Source: Catenovulum sp. 2E275 (lineage in GTDB: Bacteria; Pseudomonadota; Gammaproteobacteria; Enterobacterales; Alteromonadaceae). From it: 64,000 nucleotides of DNA. A program made the translations under genes and the position numbers. The stretch is taken from the NCBI RefSeq assembly GCF_025515275.1, contig NZ_JAOPFU010000011.1, positions 33,452-97,451 on the forward strand, in the 5' to 3' direction. Below, piece by piece: positions 18,042-27,060 of this stretch (positions within the stretch are counted from its first letter, which is position 1; each line of letters begins with the position of its first letter). The notes beneath the pieces were generated by a model that worked only from the letters and a program-made list of their open reading frames with translations, was not told the origin of the DNA and ran no database searches.

Positions 18042-19074
18042 TTTGATTATCCAAAAATTGAGACAATACGGTTTCGCATGCTAATTCATGTTTTAAAAAC
18101 CATGCATCATCTGCATAGCTTTTCCATTTATCTAGTTGAACCTGCTCGACAACTGCTGCTGCTTTATCAATATCTGGATTATGCCAATTAAGTACAGTTA
18201 ACACTTCAGTCAAGACACTTTTAGGTGAGTGGCTAAGTTGCTCAAACCCAATACTAATATCTGAATATTTTTGTCCAAATAAAAATGAAAGCTTCCATAA
18301 ATAATAAAATCTTTGATATGGATGTGGTGTGATATCTTCGGATAAAAAGGGAAAGTAATTCTTTAAATTATTACACCAAGGATTTAAATAAAAAGCATCT
18401 TTGTATGTTTGCTCAACCTGTTGAGCATTCATTATTTTTTTATCTGTTAAAAAGGAAAGCCATTGATCTCTGGGGTTTCGATATAAATGTAATATTTTGC
18501 AATTTGGAAAGGTAGCTTTAAGCCATGGTAGGCGAAAATCAATCCGGTTAAACTGTAGTACGGGACGCGCTTTTGAGTTTTCAACACAAATTTCGATAAA
18601 CCTTTTCATATCAGGATTAAAAGCTGCACCATCCATAAAAAGTTCATCTCGAATCCAATCTTCATGATAGTATTTGGACAATTCATTTAAACCAACAAAT
18701 TCTTGCCAATAGTTATCGACACCGAGATGAGTAGAATCGACATTTTCTCCTCGGCAAGATTCATCAAACCAACGCCTTTCATTAAATGGTTCATAGTAAG
18801 CAGTCGCATCATTTAGATTACGAAAAACATTCCATAAAACTGTAGAGCCACTTCGGAATCGACTAGAAATAAAAACAATATCATCCCGCTCAAATGTTTT
18901 ATTAACCTCTAGCTGGTTATCCATACTATGATATGGTGAGGTCTGATTATCTAGCTTTGGTAAAAGGTGTAAGCTTTTTTTTACTTGGCGATTAAATACA
19001 TCAACAACACTAGGGTGAGATAAAAATTGATTAAATGTATTAATTAGTTTTTTTTTCGTTTTATTAACTAGCAT
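18031..19074 (-). CDS. PAPS-dependent sulfotransferase
   Basis: 347 residues. The 5'-phosphosulfate loop is SSRFRSGSTVLWNVFRN (residues 70-86, core RSGST 74-78). The 3'-phosphate site is LHLYRNPRDQWLSFL (195-209). These two blocks define the sulfotransferase family that moves sulfate from PAPS to glycan or other hydroxyl groups. No signal peptide, so it acts in the cytoplasm on lipid-linked sugars. It overlaps both neighbours by 11 bases inside a glycosyltransferase operon, and PAPS can come from the cys genes at 45-50.7 kb. A sulfated marine EPS is inferred. Confidence 0.85.
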   Translation of the reverse strand: MLVNKTKKKLINTFNQFLSHPSVVDVFNRQVKKSLHLLPKLDNQTSPYHSMDNQLEVNKTFERDDIVFISSRFRSGSTVLWNVFRNLNDATAYYEPFNERRWFDESCRGENVDSTHLGVDNYWQEFVGLNELSKYYHEDWIRDELFMDGAAFNPDMKRFIEICVENSKARPVLQFNRIDFRLPWLKATFPNCKILHLYRNPRDQWLSFLTDKKIMNAQQVEQTYKDAFYLNPWCNNLKNYFPFLSEDITPHPYQRFYYLWKLSFLFGQKYSDISIGFEQLSHSPKSVLTEVLTVLNWHNPDIDKAAAVVEQVQLDKWKSYADDAWFLKHELACETVLSQFLDNQNVR

Positions 19075-20200
19075 TACTCTCTTCCATCAATTTTTTATAC
19101 ACTGAATGAAATTGTTCAACCATTATTTTGCTTTCAAATTTTTCAACAAACAGGCTACGAGCACTACTGGCCATTTTTTGCATCATTTCAGGATCCGATG
19201 CTAATTCAACAATGGCTTGAGCAAATAGCTTGGCATCATCATTCGGAGTAACAAGCCCATTAACTTTATTTTCTATAATTTCAGGGTTTCCACCTGCATC
19301 GGTTACGATACATGGTTTACCTAACGACATCGCCTCAAGTAAAGTCATAGATGTACCTTCGCTTAGCGAAGACAATAAGAATATATCCATTAATTTAAGA
19401 TAATTTACCGGCTTAGTTATATATCCAGTGAATATAACTCTTTGATGCAAATTAAGTTCTTGCGCTAATAATTCCAGTTTTTGACGCTCCTCACCATCAC
19501 CCACAATGACCAAGTAAAGATTTGGAACTTGTTCTAGTGCATATTTAAACGCATGTAGCATCATGGTTTGATTTTTAATAGGATCGAGTCTTGCAATAGT
19601 GCCTAAAATGATAGATTCGGATTCGCTAACCCCTATAGTTTCAGGTTTTACTGGCATTATATCTTTATCCGCCAGTTCTAAAATTCCATTGTAAATTACA
19701 TCTATTTTATTAGCTGAAATATTTTCAAATTCAATCAAAGCCCGCTTAGTGGCAATAGAAATACAAGTCGCATAATCAGTAAACTTCATCAAAACAGGGT
19801 TAATTAGCTTCCGCTTCCAACTACCACTATCTGGATAAAACCGTCCATGTTCAGTAAAAATAACTTTAACTTTTAAGCCTATTGCGGCAATAACACCATA
19901 AACCCAAGGTGTGTATTGATGGCAATGTAGAATATCGATTGAGTGCTCTTTTAAATATTGGCGTATATTTTTGATTAATTTATTATCAAAACCAGGCGTT
20001 CGCTTAAAAGCATCAACTTGAATTCCTTGTTCTATTAAACAAGCTCCAAATGGTCCCACAGGCGATTCAATACACAGAACAGAGTTAACTATATTGCTTG
20101 ACTGATTCGTATTAATTAAGTTAACAATTACCTGCTCAGTCCCACCAATCCTCATATCAAATGTCAGATGAAGTATTTTTATTGTTTTAACATCGTTCAC
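19064..20200 (-). CDS. Glycosyltransferase family 4
   Basis: 378 residues, GT-B fold. The N-terminus LHLTFDMRIGGTEQVIVNL and FTEHGRFYPD belong to the GT4 subset common in exosortase EPS loci. The donor site includes IIGTIARLDPIKNQ (written LGTIARLDPIKNQ in the protein) and EGTSMTLLEAMSLGKPCIV. The start is GTG with GGAAA nine bases ahead. The ORF ends inside the sulfotransferase start, and begins one base before the end of the acyltransferase gene. Confidence 0.88.
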   Translation of the reverse strand: MNDVKTIKILHLTFDMRIGGTEQVIVNLINTNQSSNIVNSVLCIESPVGPFGACLIEQGIQVDAFKRTPGFDNKLIKNIRQYLKEHSIDILHCHQYTPWVYGVIAAIGLKVKVIFTEHGRFYPDSGSWKRKLINPVLMKFTDYATCISIATKRALIEFENISANKIDVIYNGILELADKDIMPVKPETIGVSESESIILGTIARLDPIKNQTMMLHAFKYALEQVPNLYLVIVGDGEERQKLELLAQELNLHQRVIFTGYITKPVNYLKLMDIFLLSSLSEGTSMTLLEAMSLGKPCIVTDAGGNPEIIENKVNGLVTPNDDAKLFAQAIVELASDPEMMQKMASSARSLFVEKFESKIMVEQFHSVYKKLMEESNAS

Positions 20201-21280
20201 TTATATTTTTCCGTTTAATAAAATTTGTCCCACTCGATTTGAGCTAACTAAAAGCCAGTGCAAGCCCACAGCGATAAAGCCTGTTATGGTCAATAGTAAG
20301 AAAAATCCTAACCATGCTGGTAAAGCTAAATAAATAAAAAAACTAGCTAGAATTACAATGATTAACTGATGAAATAAATACACACTATAAGCTGAACTTG
20401 CTAAAAATTGCCACTGTAAATTTACCTTGGCAAACAGTAAACTAAAACTAGTAAAACATAAGCAACTTAGTAGCCAAGTAGCCAGATACTCCAAATAAAG
20501 TCTAATGACATCTAAAACAAACATTTTGGGCATATAAGCCACTATTGTAAAATAAACTGCACTCAACAGCATCAAAAAAATTAGACCAAATTTAATATTT
20601 ATCTTGATATACGTCTGATAAATATATTTTTTTTGTGCCATTAATAAACCAAATATAAAATACGGTAAATATTCGATTATCATAAAAGAACTAATGCCGA
20701 AGAACTGACTATAAATAGGAAAACCTAGTTTATTTAAAAACAATAAACCTAAATTAGAGATAGGCAGTAAGCAAAGCCAGATGTATAAATTTAATCTAGG
20801 AAAAACAATATTAAATTTTATGTGTTTTTTGTTTATGTAGTAAAAAAAAGCAGCGAAAACAATAAAATATATACTTAAATTAATCAAAAACCATAAATGT
20901 GAAACCCAATTTCCTTCCACCCAATACTGTTTATAAGTAGCACTCTCCCAAGAGTAAGGGTTAATAAATATAAATTGAACGTAATTAATCGTTGTAGCAA
21001 CTACTATTAATGGAATCAAAACTCGAGCTAAACGCTTTCTAATAAAAACTTTAAATGGGTATTTATTAATCGAAATATAAAATAAATAACCAGAAAGTAT
21101 AAAAAAAGCTGGCATTCTAAATATATGGATAAACTCAGATAATAATATTGGAATATCCAAGCTTTGAGGAGCACTAACCAGCCAACTTTTAGCGGGATTA
21201 TATACCTGAGCCGAATGTAAAAAGATCCCCAGAAGCATTAAAGTGGCCCGCATTGGTTCAAGATAAGGAATACGCTCCAT
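20201..21280 (-). CDS. Acyltransferase 3 family membrane protein
   Basis: 359 residues with about ten membrane segments. Family features are IPYLEPMRATLMLLGIFLHS, then FRMPAFFILSGYLFY and WFLINLSIYFIVF. This subset resembles OpgC/succinoglycan-type acyltransferases. Its ATG overlaps the stop of the SGNH hydrolase gene (TAATG). An SGNH hydrolase next to an acyltransferase is a frequent pairing in glycan acetylation, so the two may work together. Confidence 0.85.
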   Translation of the reverse strand: MERIPYLEPMRATLMLLGIFLHSAQVYNPAKSWLVSAPQSLDIPILLSEFIHIFRMPAFFILSGYLFYISINKYPFKVFIRKRLARVLIPLIVVATTINYVQFIFINPYSWESATYKQYWVEGNWVSHLWFLINLSIYFIVFAAFFYYINKKHIKFNIVFPRLNLYIWLCLLPISNLGLLFLNKLGFPIYSQFFGISSFMIIEYLPYFIFGLLMAQKKYIYQTYIKINIKFGLIFLMLLSAVYFTIVAYMPKMFVLDVIRLYLEYLATWLLSCLCFTSFSLLFAKVNLQWQFLASSAYSVYLFHQLIIVILASFFIYLALPAWLGFFLLLTITGFIAVGLHWLLVSSNRVGQILLNGKI

Positions 21281-21909
21281 TAACAGAAGAGCTCCTTGAT
21301 AGGAAAAAAGTAGTGATACCCTTGAGCATTTAAATGGACACCATCATCTAGAAATAAATTTAAAGACGCAGGTTCGTCGGACCAATTAGAGTAAAAAGTA
21401 AATTGCTTTTCCTGTTCAGCCTGATACCTCAAATTAAAATTAACTCGTTTAAATTTATCCCATAATTTTGCTCTTGCTGGCGATGGTTTAATGCCAACCA
21501 CGACAATATGAGCATCAGGATATTTAGATTTTAATAAGTTAATTAAAGCAATATAGAGCTGACTAGTTTCTTCTGGCTCTTCAAACGCTCGTATATGGTT
21601 TTCTCCTGCATAAATGAGAATATTTCTTACAGACTCCACTTTAGAGTGTTCAATGTAGAAAATAATTTCTGCCATATGAGTATTAACAAAACCCCGATTT
21701 AACCATGTGAGTCCATCACATGTGGCTAATTTATCTATCCTTTTAATCGTGGAGGTACCAAGTAGCAGGTTATAATCTTGAGGTTCGAGCTTAAAATCTT
21801 GATATATATAATTAAAGCTTTGCTGTTTTGATAAATAAAAGCGTCCAAATAACATTAGGCAAATTAACACAATACTAAAAATTGCAAAAAAAAGCTTAAA
21901 CTTGGCCAC
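21280..21909 (-). CDS. SGNH/GDSL-type hydrolase-like protein, membrane anchored
   Basis: 209 residues from the GTG at 21909. A longer frame from a GTG at 21978 overlaps asnB by 52 bases and would put a polar stretch ahead of the anchor, so I prefer the shorter form (MAKFKLFFAIFSIVLICLML). SGNH-like blocks are GTSTIKRID, NRGFVNTH, YAGENHI and DDGVHLNAQGY. The first block has Thr-Ser rather than a clear GDS, so esterase activity is uncertain. It is coupled to the acyltransferase. It may add or remove acyl groups on the glycan. Confidence 0.6.
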   Translation of the reverse strand: MAKFKLFFAIFSIVLICLMLFGRFYLSKQQSFNYIYQDFKLEPQDYNLLLGTSTIKRIDKLATCDGLTWLNRGFVNTHMAEIIFYIEHSKVESVRNILIYAGENHIRAFEEPEETSQLYIALINLLKSKYPDAHIVVVGIKPSPARAKLWDKFKRVNFNLRYQAEQEKQFTFYSNWSDEPASLNLFLDDGVHLNAQGYHYFFPIKELFC

Positions 21910-21926
21910 TGGTAGACTCTGCTTTA

Positions 21927-23810
21927 CTAAACAGCCATATACCTGTCCCACCACATCTGAAACATAAGCATGCTCCACAACAGAGTTGAATTATCTTTTT
22001 TCTCATTCACATGCTCATCCCACATTTGCTTGATTACATCTGCATTAAAAATTTTTGTTAGACCATGTGGATGCTGAATTAGCTTTTCTTCACATATAGT
22101 TTTAAGTTCTCCACGCAGCCAACTCGCCAATGGAACAGAAAATCCCATTTTTTTACGATACAAAATATCCTCGGGCAAATCTTCTAGAAAAGCTTCTTTT
22201 AAAATATATTTTTTTTCGCCTTCATTAAATTTAAATTGTGATGGTATTTTGGCTGCAAATTCCATTAACTCATAATCCAAAATAGGAGCTCTTACTTCTA
22301 GGGAGTTTGCCATACTCATCCTATCAACTTTAACCAAAATGTCGCCGGGTAAAAAAGTTTTCATATCCGTATATAATACTTTTGATAAATGGTCTTTGCC
22401 GTCACACTTGGCATAAGTATCTAAGGTTAATTGAGATGGATGATATCCTAGTAAAGACTCTTTAGTTTCCTGATTAACCAGCTTGTCCCAGTCGTGCTGT
22501 TTAATAAAAGAATTGGTAATATAAAAGCCCATCGCAGGTTCTAAGCTTAAACTGTGTAACAGAGAGCTGGCTTTCTGTAACGGCCTAAGATTAATTTGAC
22601 CACATATTTTAGAAAGACGAGGAAATACATATTTACGAACAGCTGAAGGAAATTTATCCCTAAGTTTATTCTCAATATGATCAATTGCATATTTTGAATA
22701 ACCAGCAAAAACTTCATCTCCACCATCACCTGCAATTGCAACCGTCACTTTCTCTCGAGCTAGCTGAGAAACAAAAAAAGTAGGAACAAGAGAAGGATCT
22801 GCAAAAGGCTCATCAAAAAAGCTCACAATATGCTCCAAGTTCTCGGAAACATTTTGATGAACTGTCAGTTCATGGTGGTTAGTTTGATATTTATCAGCAA
22901 CAATTTTAGCAAATTCAGTTTCATTAAAACGTTTTTCATCAAAACCAATAGAGCACGTTGTAATAGGAGTGCTACTATTTTTAGCCATCATGGCTACAAC
23001 ACCACTAGAATCAACTCCGCCACTTAAAAAGGCACCAAGCGGAACATCTGCCAACATCCGCTTCTTAGTCGCATCATTTAAAACTTGCTTTAACTTTTGC
23101 TTAATGCTGGTTTCAGCATCATTAATTTGCTCAGCAAAGGAAATATCCCAATATTGCTCAATTTTAGTCCCTTCATTTGATATTAAAGCATAATGTGCAG
23201 GGGGAAGCTTAAAGATATCATTAAAAATAGTTTTAGGATCAGGTACATACTGATAAGCAAAAAAGTCATATACCGAGTCAAGTCTCAGACTTTTTTTAAT
23301 TCCATCAATTTTTAATAATGATTTTAATTCACTAGCAAAAACAAATTCTCCATGGTGATGTGTGTAATACAGTGGCTTTTTTCCGATCCGATCTCGGGCT
23401 ACAAATAATTGTTTAGCTGATTTATCCCAAATGGCAAAAGCATACATTCCATTTATTTTTTCAAGGAGCTTTATCCCATATTCTTGAAATAAAGCTAATA
23501 ATACTTCAGTATCTGTATGAGTATTAAATTGGTAACCTAATTCCTCTAAATGTTGTCTAAGCTCAACAAAGTTATATATTTCACCATTAAAAACGATAAT
23601 ATAATTACCGTTATTTGAATACATTGGCTGAGTACCTGCACTAGATAAATCTATAATACTCAAACGCCGATGACACAAACCAACAAAATTATCTAGGTAC
23701 TCACCACCGGCATCTGGACCTCTATGAAAAATAGCTTGCCCCATTTGTTGCAGAGTATCTTGATTGCCAATTTCAGTCTGAAAAGATGTAAAGCCCGCTA
23801 TTCCACACAT
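21927..23810 (-). CDS. Asparagine synthase (glutamine-hydrolysing)-like amidotransferase, exosortase-locus type
   Basis: 627 residues. The N-terminal class II glutamine amidotransferase begins MCGIAGF with the catalytic Cys2, then HRRLSIIDLS and FNGEIYN. The synthetase half carries the pyrophosphate loop SGGVDSS at 263-269 and VKVDRMSMANSLEVRAP near 475-491. AsnB-like proteins of this size are regular members of exosortase EPS loci (TIGR03108 type), where they probably amidate sugar carboxyl groups rather than make asparagine. It lies 15 bases from the FemAB gene. Confidence 0.88.
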   Translation of the reverse strand: MCGIAGFTSFQTEIGNQDTLQQMGQAIFHRGPDAGGEYLDNFVGLCHRRLSIIDLSSAGTQPMYSNNGNYIIVFNGEIYNFVELRQHLEELGYQFNTHTDTEVLLALFQEYGIKLLEKINGMYAFAIWDKSAKQLFVARDRIGKKPLYYTHHHGEFVFASELKSLLKIDGIKKSLRLDSVYDFFAYQYVPDPKTIFNDIFKLPPAHYALISNEGTKIEQYWDISFAEQINDAETSIKQKLKQVLNDATKKRMLADVPLGAFLSGGVDSSGVVAMMAKNSSTPITTCSIGFDEKRFNETEFAKIVADKYQTNHHELTVHQNVSENLEHIVSFFDEPFADPSLVPTFFVSQLAREKVTVAIAGDGGDEVFAGYSKYAIDHIENKLRDKFPSAVRKYVFPRLSKICGQINLRPLQKASSLLHSLSLEPAMGFYITNSFIKQHDWDKLVNQETKESLLGYHPSQLTLDTYAKCDGKDHLSKVLYTDMKTFLPGDILVKVDRMSMANSLEVRAPILDYELMEFAAKIPSQFKFNEGEKKYILKEAFLEDLPEDILYRKKMGFSVPLASWLRGELKTICEEKLIQHPHGLTKIFNADVIKQMWDEHVNEKKDNSTLLWSMLMFQMWWDRYMAV

Positions 23811-23825
23811 TTAATAATTTCCAAT

Positions 23826-24866
23826 TTATAAACTAATATATTTTCTAATTTTAGGGCCAAGCAAGTTACAAATACCGAGTGGCATTTTTTGCCATGTGGT
23901 TTCAACCACATCCCTGAACTTGCTTTTATTGGTAATTTGATCTGCTAAGAGTGTTCCATTTGCATTGTACTTTTCCCATACTAAAGTTTTGGGACAAGCC
24001 CCCCATTGGCTTTTAAATTTAAATGTTCCTTCTCCATAAGAGGAACGCCCAAAATCAAACTCTTTAACCCCAGCATCACAGACATATTCAAGTAATTTCC
24101 AATAAAGCAACATATTAGGAGCTAGCCGGTTGTAATCACTATTGGTTGAAGCCCAAGGTATGCAGGCTTTATCTCCGTTCAATAAAACAATTCCAGCACC
24201 CACAACTTTAGATTCAAAGTAGACATTGGCAATAATTAAACTATCAGCATATGCCTCCACTAAAGTTTGAAACCATAACAGACTATGAACAGGTGAGCCT
24301 AGGTCTCGCATATTCCGGCAAAAAACTTGATAAAAACCATCTAAATGGCTTTTATCACGCCCTATTGTTGCTGTTAAGCCATTTTTTTCTGCTTTCCGTA
24401 TTTGGCTACGAAGCTTAGATTTAAAGCCATCCCAAAGCATTTTTGAGTTTTCAGGCAATGGCATTAGCATTCTTACTTTGACCTCATCTGAAGGCTCTGA
24501 AACTTCGCATATTTCACTCAATCTATGAGTCACAAAAGGAATATTTTTATTTTTCGCTAACTCAAAAGCGCGATTCAGTAAGGCTTGCTTGATTTGCTCA
24601 TCATCGGCTAAACAACCACCGACATCACAAAAAGGTAAAGCACATAATTCGCCTTTTGATACAATAGATTTCACCCATATTAAAGGCAAAACACCAACTA
24701 TTTTTTGTTGGTCATAGGCAGCTAAGTATATAGACTTATGTTGATAAGCTTTTTCGACAGCGATTCGCCATCCACTTAAATGATAAGGACTAGAGAAAGG
24801 GTGTTCAGTTACATACCTATCCCATTCGGACGAACTTAATTCATCAACTACTTCTACACTTATCAC
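23826..24866 (-). CDS. FemAB family protein, PEP-CTERM/exosortase-system associated
   Basis: 346 residues, two GNAT-like halves. RSQIRKAEKNGL (about 187-198) and the C-terminal block FDFGRSSYGEGTFKFKSQWG match the FemAB type found in exosortase loci (TIGR03019). FemAB enzymes add amino acids from aminoacyl-tRNA to peptide or glycan amino groups. Start is GTG with GGAG 8 bases ahead, overlapping the deacetylase stop by 4 bases (GTGA). Next to an amidotransferase, this suggests amino acid decoration of the glycan. Confidence 0.82.
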   Translation of the reverse strand: MISVEVVDELSSSEWDRYVTEHPFSSPYHLSGWRIAVEKAYQHKSIYLAAYDQQKIVGVLPLIWVKSIVSKGELCALPFCDVGGCLADDEQIKQALLNRAFELAKNKNIPFVTHRLSEICEVSEPSDEVKVRMLMPLPENSKMLWDGFKSKLRSQIRKAEKNGLTATIGRDKSHLDGFYQVFCRNMRDLGSPVHSLLWFQTLVEAYADSLIIANVYFESKVVGAGIVLLNGDKACIPWASTNSDYNRLAPNMLLYWKLLEYVCDAGVKEFDFGRSSYGEGTFKFKSQWGACPKTLVWEKYNANGTLLADQITNKSKFRDVVETTWQKMPLGICNLLGPKIRKYISL

Positions 24867-25867
24867 TGTTTATCTCCATTTGTTTGAAAATACGGCTCAC
24901 AAGCCTGAGAAATAGTTTTAAATTCAACATCAGCAACCTTATTTAAGTGTGTAATTACTTGATGCATTCTGCCCAAAATTGTTTTCATTGCATTTTTACT
25001 TTCAACAAACCCTGTTGCATTTGTCATAAGATTTGAGCTATGTAAATACATATGAATATATTTTTCCTTGCGAGCCAATAAGTTATTTGCTAAAGCAATC
25101 ATTTCTGAGCCAGTTGACAGTTCTGGACACATGTAAAGTTTTTTGACAATACCTAAATGCCAGGCAATGCCAACAGCTCGACAGCTCTGCCCTAATCGGC
25201 TTGAAAACATTTGGTGGAGTTTATTTTGTTGTTCAAAATTTTTATGATTAAAACCAACACTCACAGGAAACTCAAGTAATGCAGAACGAGCCGTTTGTTG
25301 AAGTGGGTTATTTAAGTCAACCCAGTACGGGTATATTGGAGCGCCTTGGCAACTAAAATATTTATGAGTATAAAAAGGATAAACACTCGAATCTATTTTA
25401 TAACCTTGCTCAATTAATAACTGGCAAATATCTCCACTTATCCCCCATCTTCCGGTACGAAATGCTTTAGGAGCTAGCCCAAACTCTTTAGTTAGCTTTA
25501 AAGTCAGTTCAATTAATTTTTTTTCAACTTGAGCCAAAGGCAAATTAATAACATGAGATTCTTTTTCTCGAGTGATTCCATAAAAAGGAGGATTACACCA
25601 AGGATGTAAATGGGCTGCAATCTCTCCTTCTCCTTTGTCTTGAATTTGACGTAAAACGGCTACACTCTCAGCATCATCAGCTACAGCATAATCGACAAAA
25701 TAACTAGGCTTTATATTATGTTGATTACAAAAATTTTGAAAATGCGGGATTAATGCCACATTATCCACTGAAAATTGCTTCTGCGGAAAAGGACCAGACC
25801 AATCCCATTCTTCTTCAGTATCAACGGATAATACAAAAGTTACTTTGGGCTTGTGACTTTGTACCAT
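24863..25867 (-). CDS. Polysaccharide deacetylase family protein (WalW-like)
   Basis: 334 residues without signal peptide. NodB-like motifs are SVDTEEEWDW (14-23) with the catalytic and metal Asp, HLHPWCNPP (86-94) with the two metal histidines, and FRTGRWG near 136-142. It probably N- or O-deacetylates a sugar of the repeat unit in the cytoplasm. It lies between the FemAB gene (4-base overlap) and a GT4 gene (3-base gap). It is not the DUF3473-type deacetylase usually seen beside exosortase A. Confidence 0.85.
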   Translation of the reverse strand: MVQSHKPKVTFVLSVDTEEEWDWSGPFPQKQFSVDNVALIPHFQNFCNQHNIKPSYFVDYAVADDAESVAVLRQIQDKGEGEIAAHLHPWCNPPFYGITREKESHVINLPLAQVEKKLIELTLKLTKEFGLAPKAFRTGRWGISGDICQLLIEQGYKIDSSVYPFYTHKYFSCQGAPIYPYWVDLNNPLQQTARSALLEFPVSVGFNHKNFEQQNKLHQMFSSRLGQSCRAVGIAWHLGIVKKLYMCPELSTGSEMIALANNLLARKEKYIHMYLHSSNLMTNATGFVESKNAMKTILGRMHQVITHLNKVADVEFKTISQACEPYFQTNGDKQ

Positions 25868-25870
25868 CAG

Positions 25871-26992
25871 CTACGAGTCCTTGAGAATTTTGCTAAATAA
25901 AGCCTCATACTCTTGTGCCATTCGATATGCAGAATAATGCTGATAAACAAAATCCATCCCTCTACGTGATAAAAACTCTGATTTTTCTGAATCAAATAGA
26001 ATATCTTGCCAATATTGAGCTAACTTTTCTTTATCATGTAATTTAGCTAATAACCCAGTTTCATTATGGGTTATTAGCTGATCTATTCCTGGAATATCGT
26101 AAGCCGCAACAGGTACCCCCATAGCCATAGCCTCCATCAAGCACCGAGGAATTCCTTCAAGTAGAGAGGTCATTACAAAAATATCAAAACTTTGCAGCCA
26201 TTCTAGTCGATCCTCTCGAAAACCTAAAAATTCAATATTATCTTTACAAGATAACTTTGCAGAATAACTTTCAAGTTCAGGGCGAGCATCTCCATCACCT
26301 AATAAAAATAATTTAATCTTATTATTTTTATTATAAAGCAGTTCAAAAATATCCAAAATATCCTTAATATTTTTACGGCTGATCATCTGCCCTACAAAGC
26401 CAACTCGCTTAACTTCCGGATCATACCCGTCAATGGTTATCGCTTTTTTTCGCTGCGCTTCAACTTCGCTAAGATCTACACCATTTTGGATATATACTAA
26501 ACGATTTGACTTCACATTAAATTTTTGAGCATCTGTAACAAGTTGTTTTGATAATGGTGCAACAGCATCAGCAAAACGAAAAAATTGACAGCCAAGCCAA
26601 ATAAATAGTTTTAATTTTTTATCGTTTGTATGAGAAAAACCATGGGGAGTAATAACAACTTTTATTCCTGCTTTTTTAGCCGCTAAAACACCTAATATAT
26701 CTGATTTATATCCATGGGTATGAATAATATCGATTTCTCGTTCCTTGATTAGCTCCACTAGCCGATTTACAACTGACAAATCAAACTTTCCCGACATAGG
26801 CAAAGTAAATGCACGACCTTCTTCTACTTGATATTTTTCAACTACCTCTAGTGAAGCTTTTGTTTCTTGAGTGGTTACAAAATCGCAGCAAAATTTTTGA
26901 TGATCTAAGTGCTTAGCCAAAGCTAATACCCAACGCTCTGCGCCGTAGAACCCTGTAGAACAGATAAACTGGAGGACCTTAATTTTTTTCAT
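25871..26992 (-). CDS. Glycosyltransferase family 4
   Basis: 373 residues, GT-B fold. N-terminal CSTGFYGAERWVLALAKHL and HTHGYKSDILG; donor site RVGFVGQMISRKNIKDILD and EGIPRCLMEAMAMGVPVAAY. Start ATG has AAGGA six bases ahead. It appears to be the first gene of the tightly packed run that reaches down to 15.8 kb. A 68-base gap separates it from the CelD-like gene upstream. Confidence 0.88.
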   Translation of the reverse strand: MKKIKVLQFICSTGFYGAERWVLALAKHLDHQKFCCDFVTTQETKASLEVVEKYQVEEGRAFTLPMSGKFDLSVVNRLVELIKEREIDIIHTHGYKSDILGVLAAKKAGIKVVITPHGFSHTNDKKLKLFIWLGCQFFRFADAVAPLSKQLVTDAQKFNVKSNRLVYIQNGVDLSEVEAQRKKAITIDGYDPEVKRVGFVGQMISRKNIKDILDIFELLYNKNNKIKLFLLGDGDARPELESYSAKLSCKDNIEFLGFREDRLEWLQSFDIFVMTSLLEGIPRCLMEAMAMGVPVAAYDIPGIDQLITHNETGLLAKLHDKEKLAQYWQDILFDSEKSEFLSRRGMDFVYQHYSAYRMAQEYEALFSKILKDS

Positions 26993-27060
26993 TCTCTTCC
27001 TTAATCAAGCTACCGAACACATCGGACATAATTTTATTGCATATAATTAAATATGAATTT

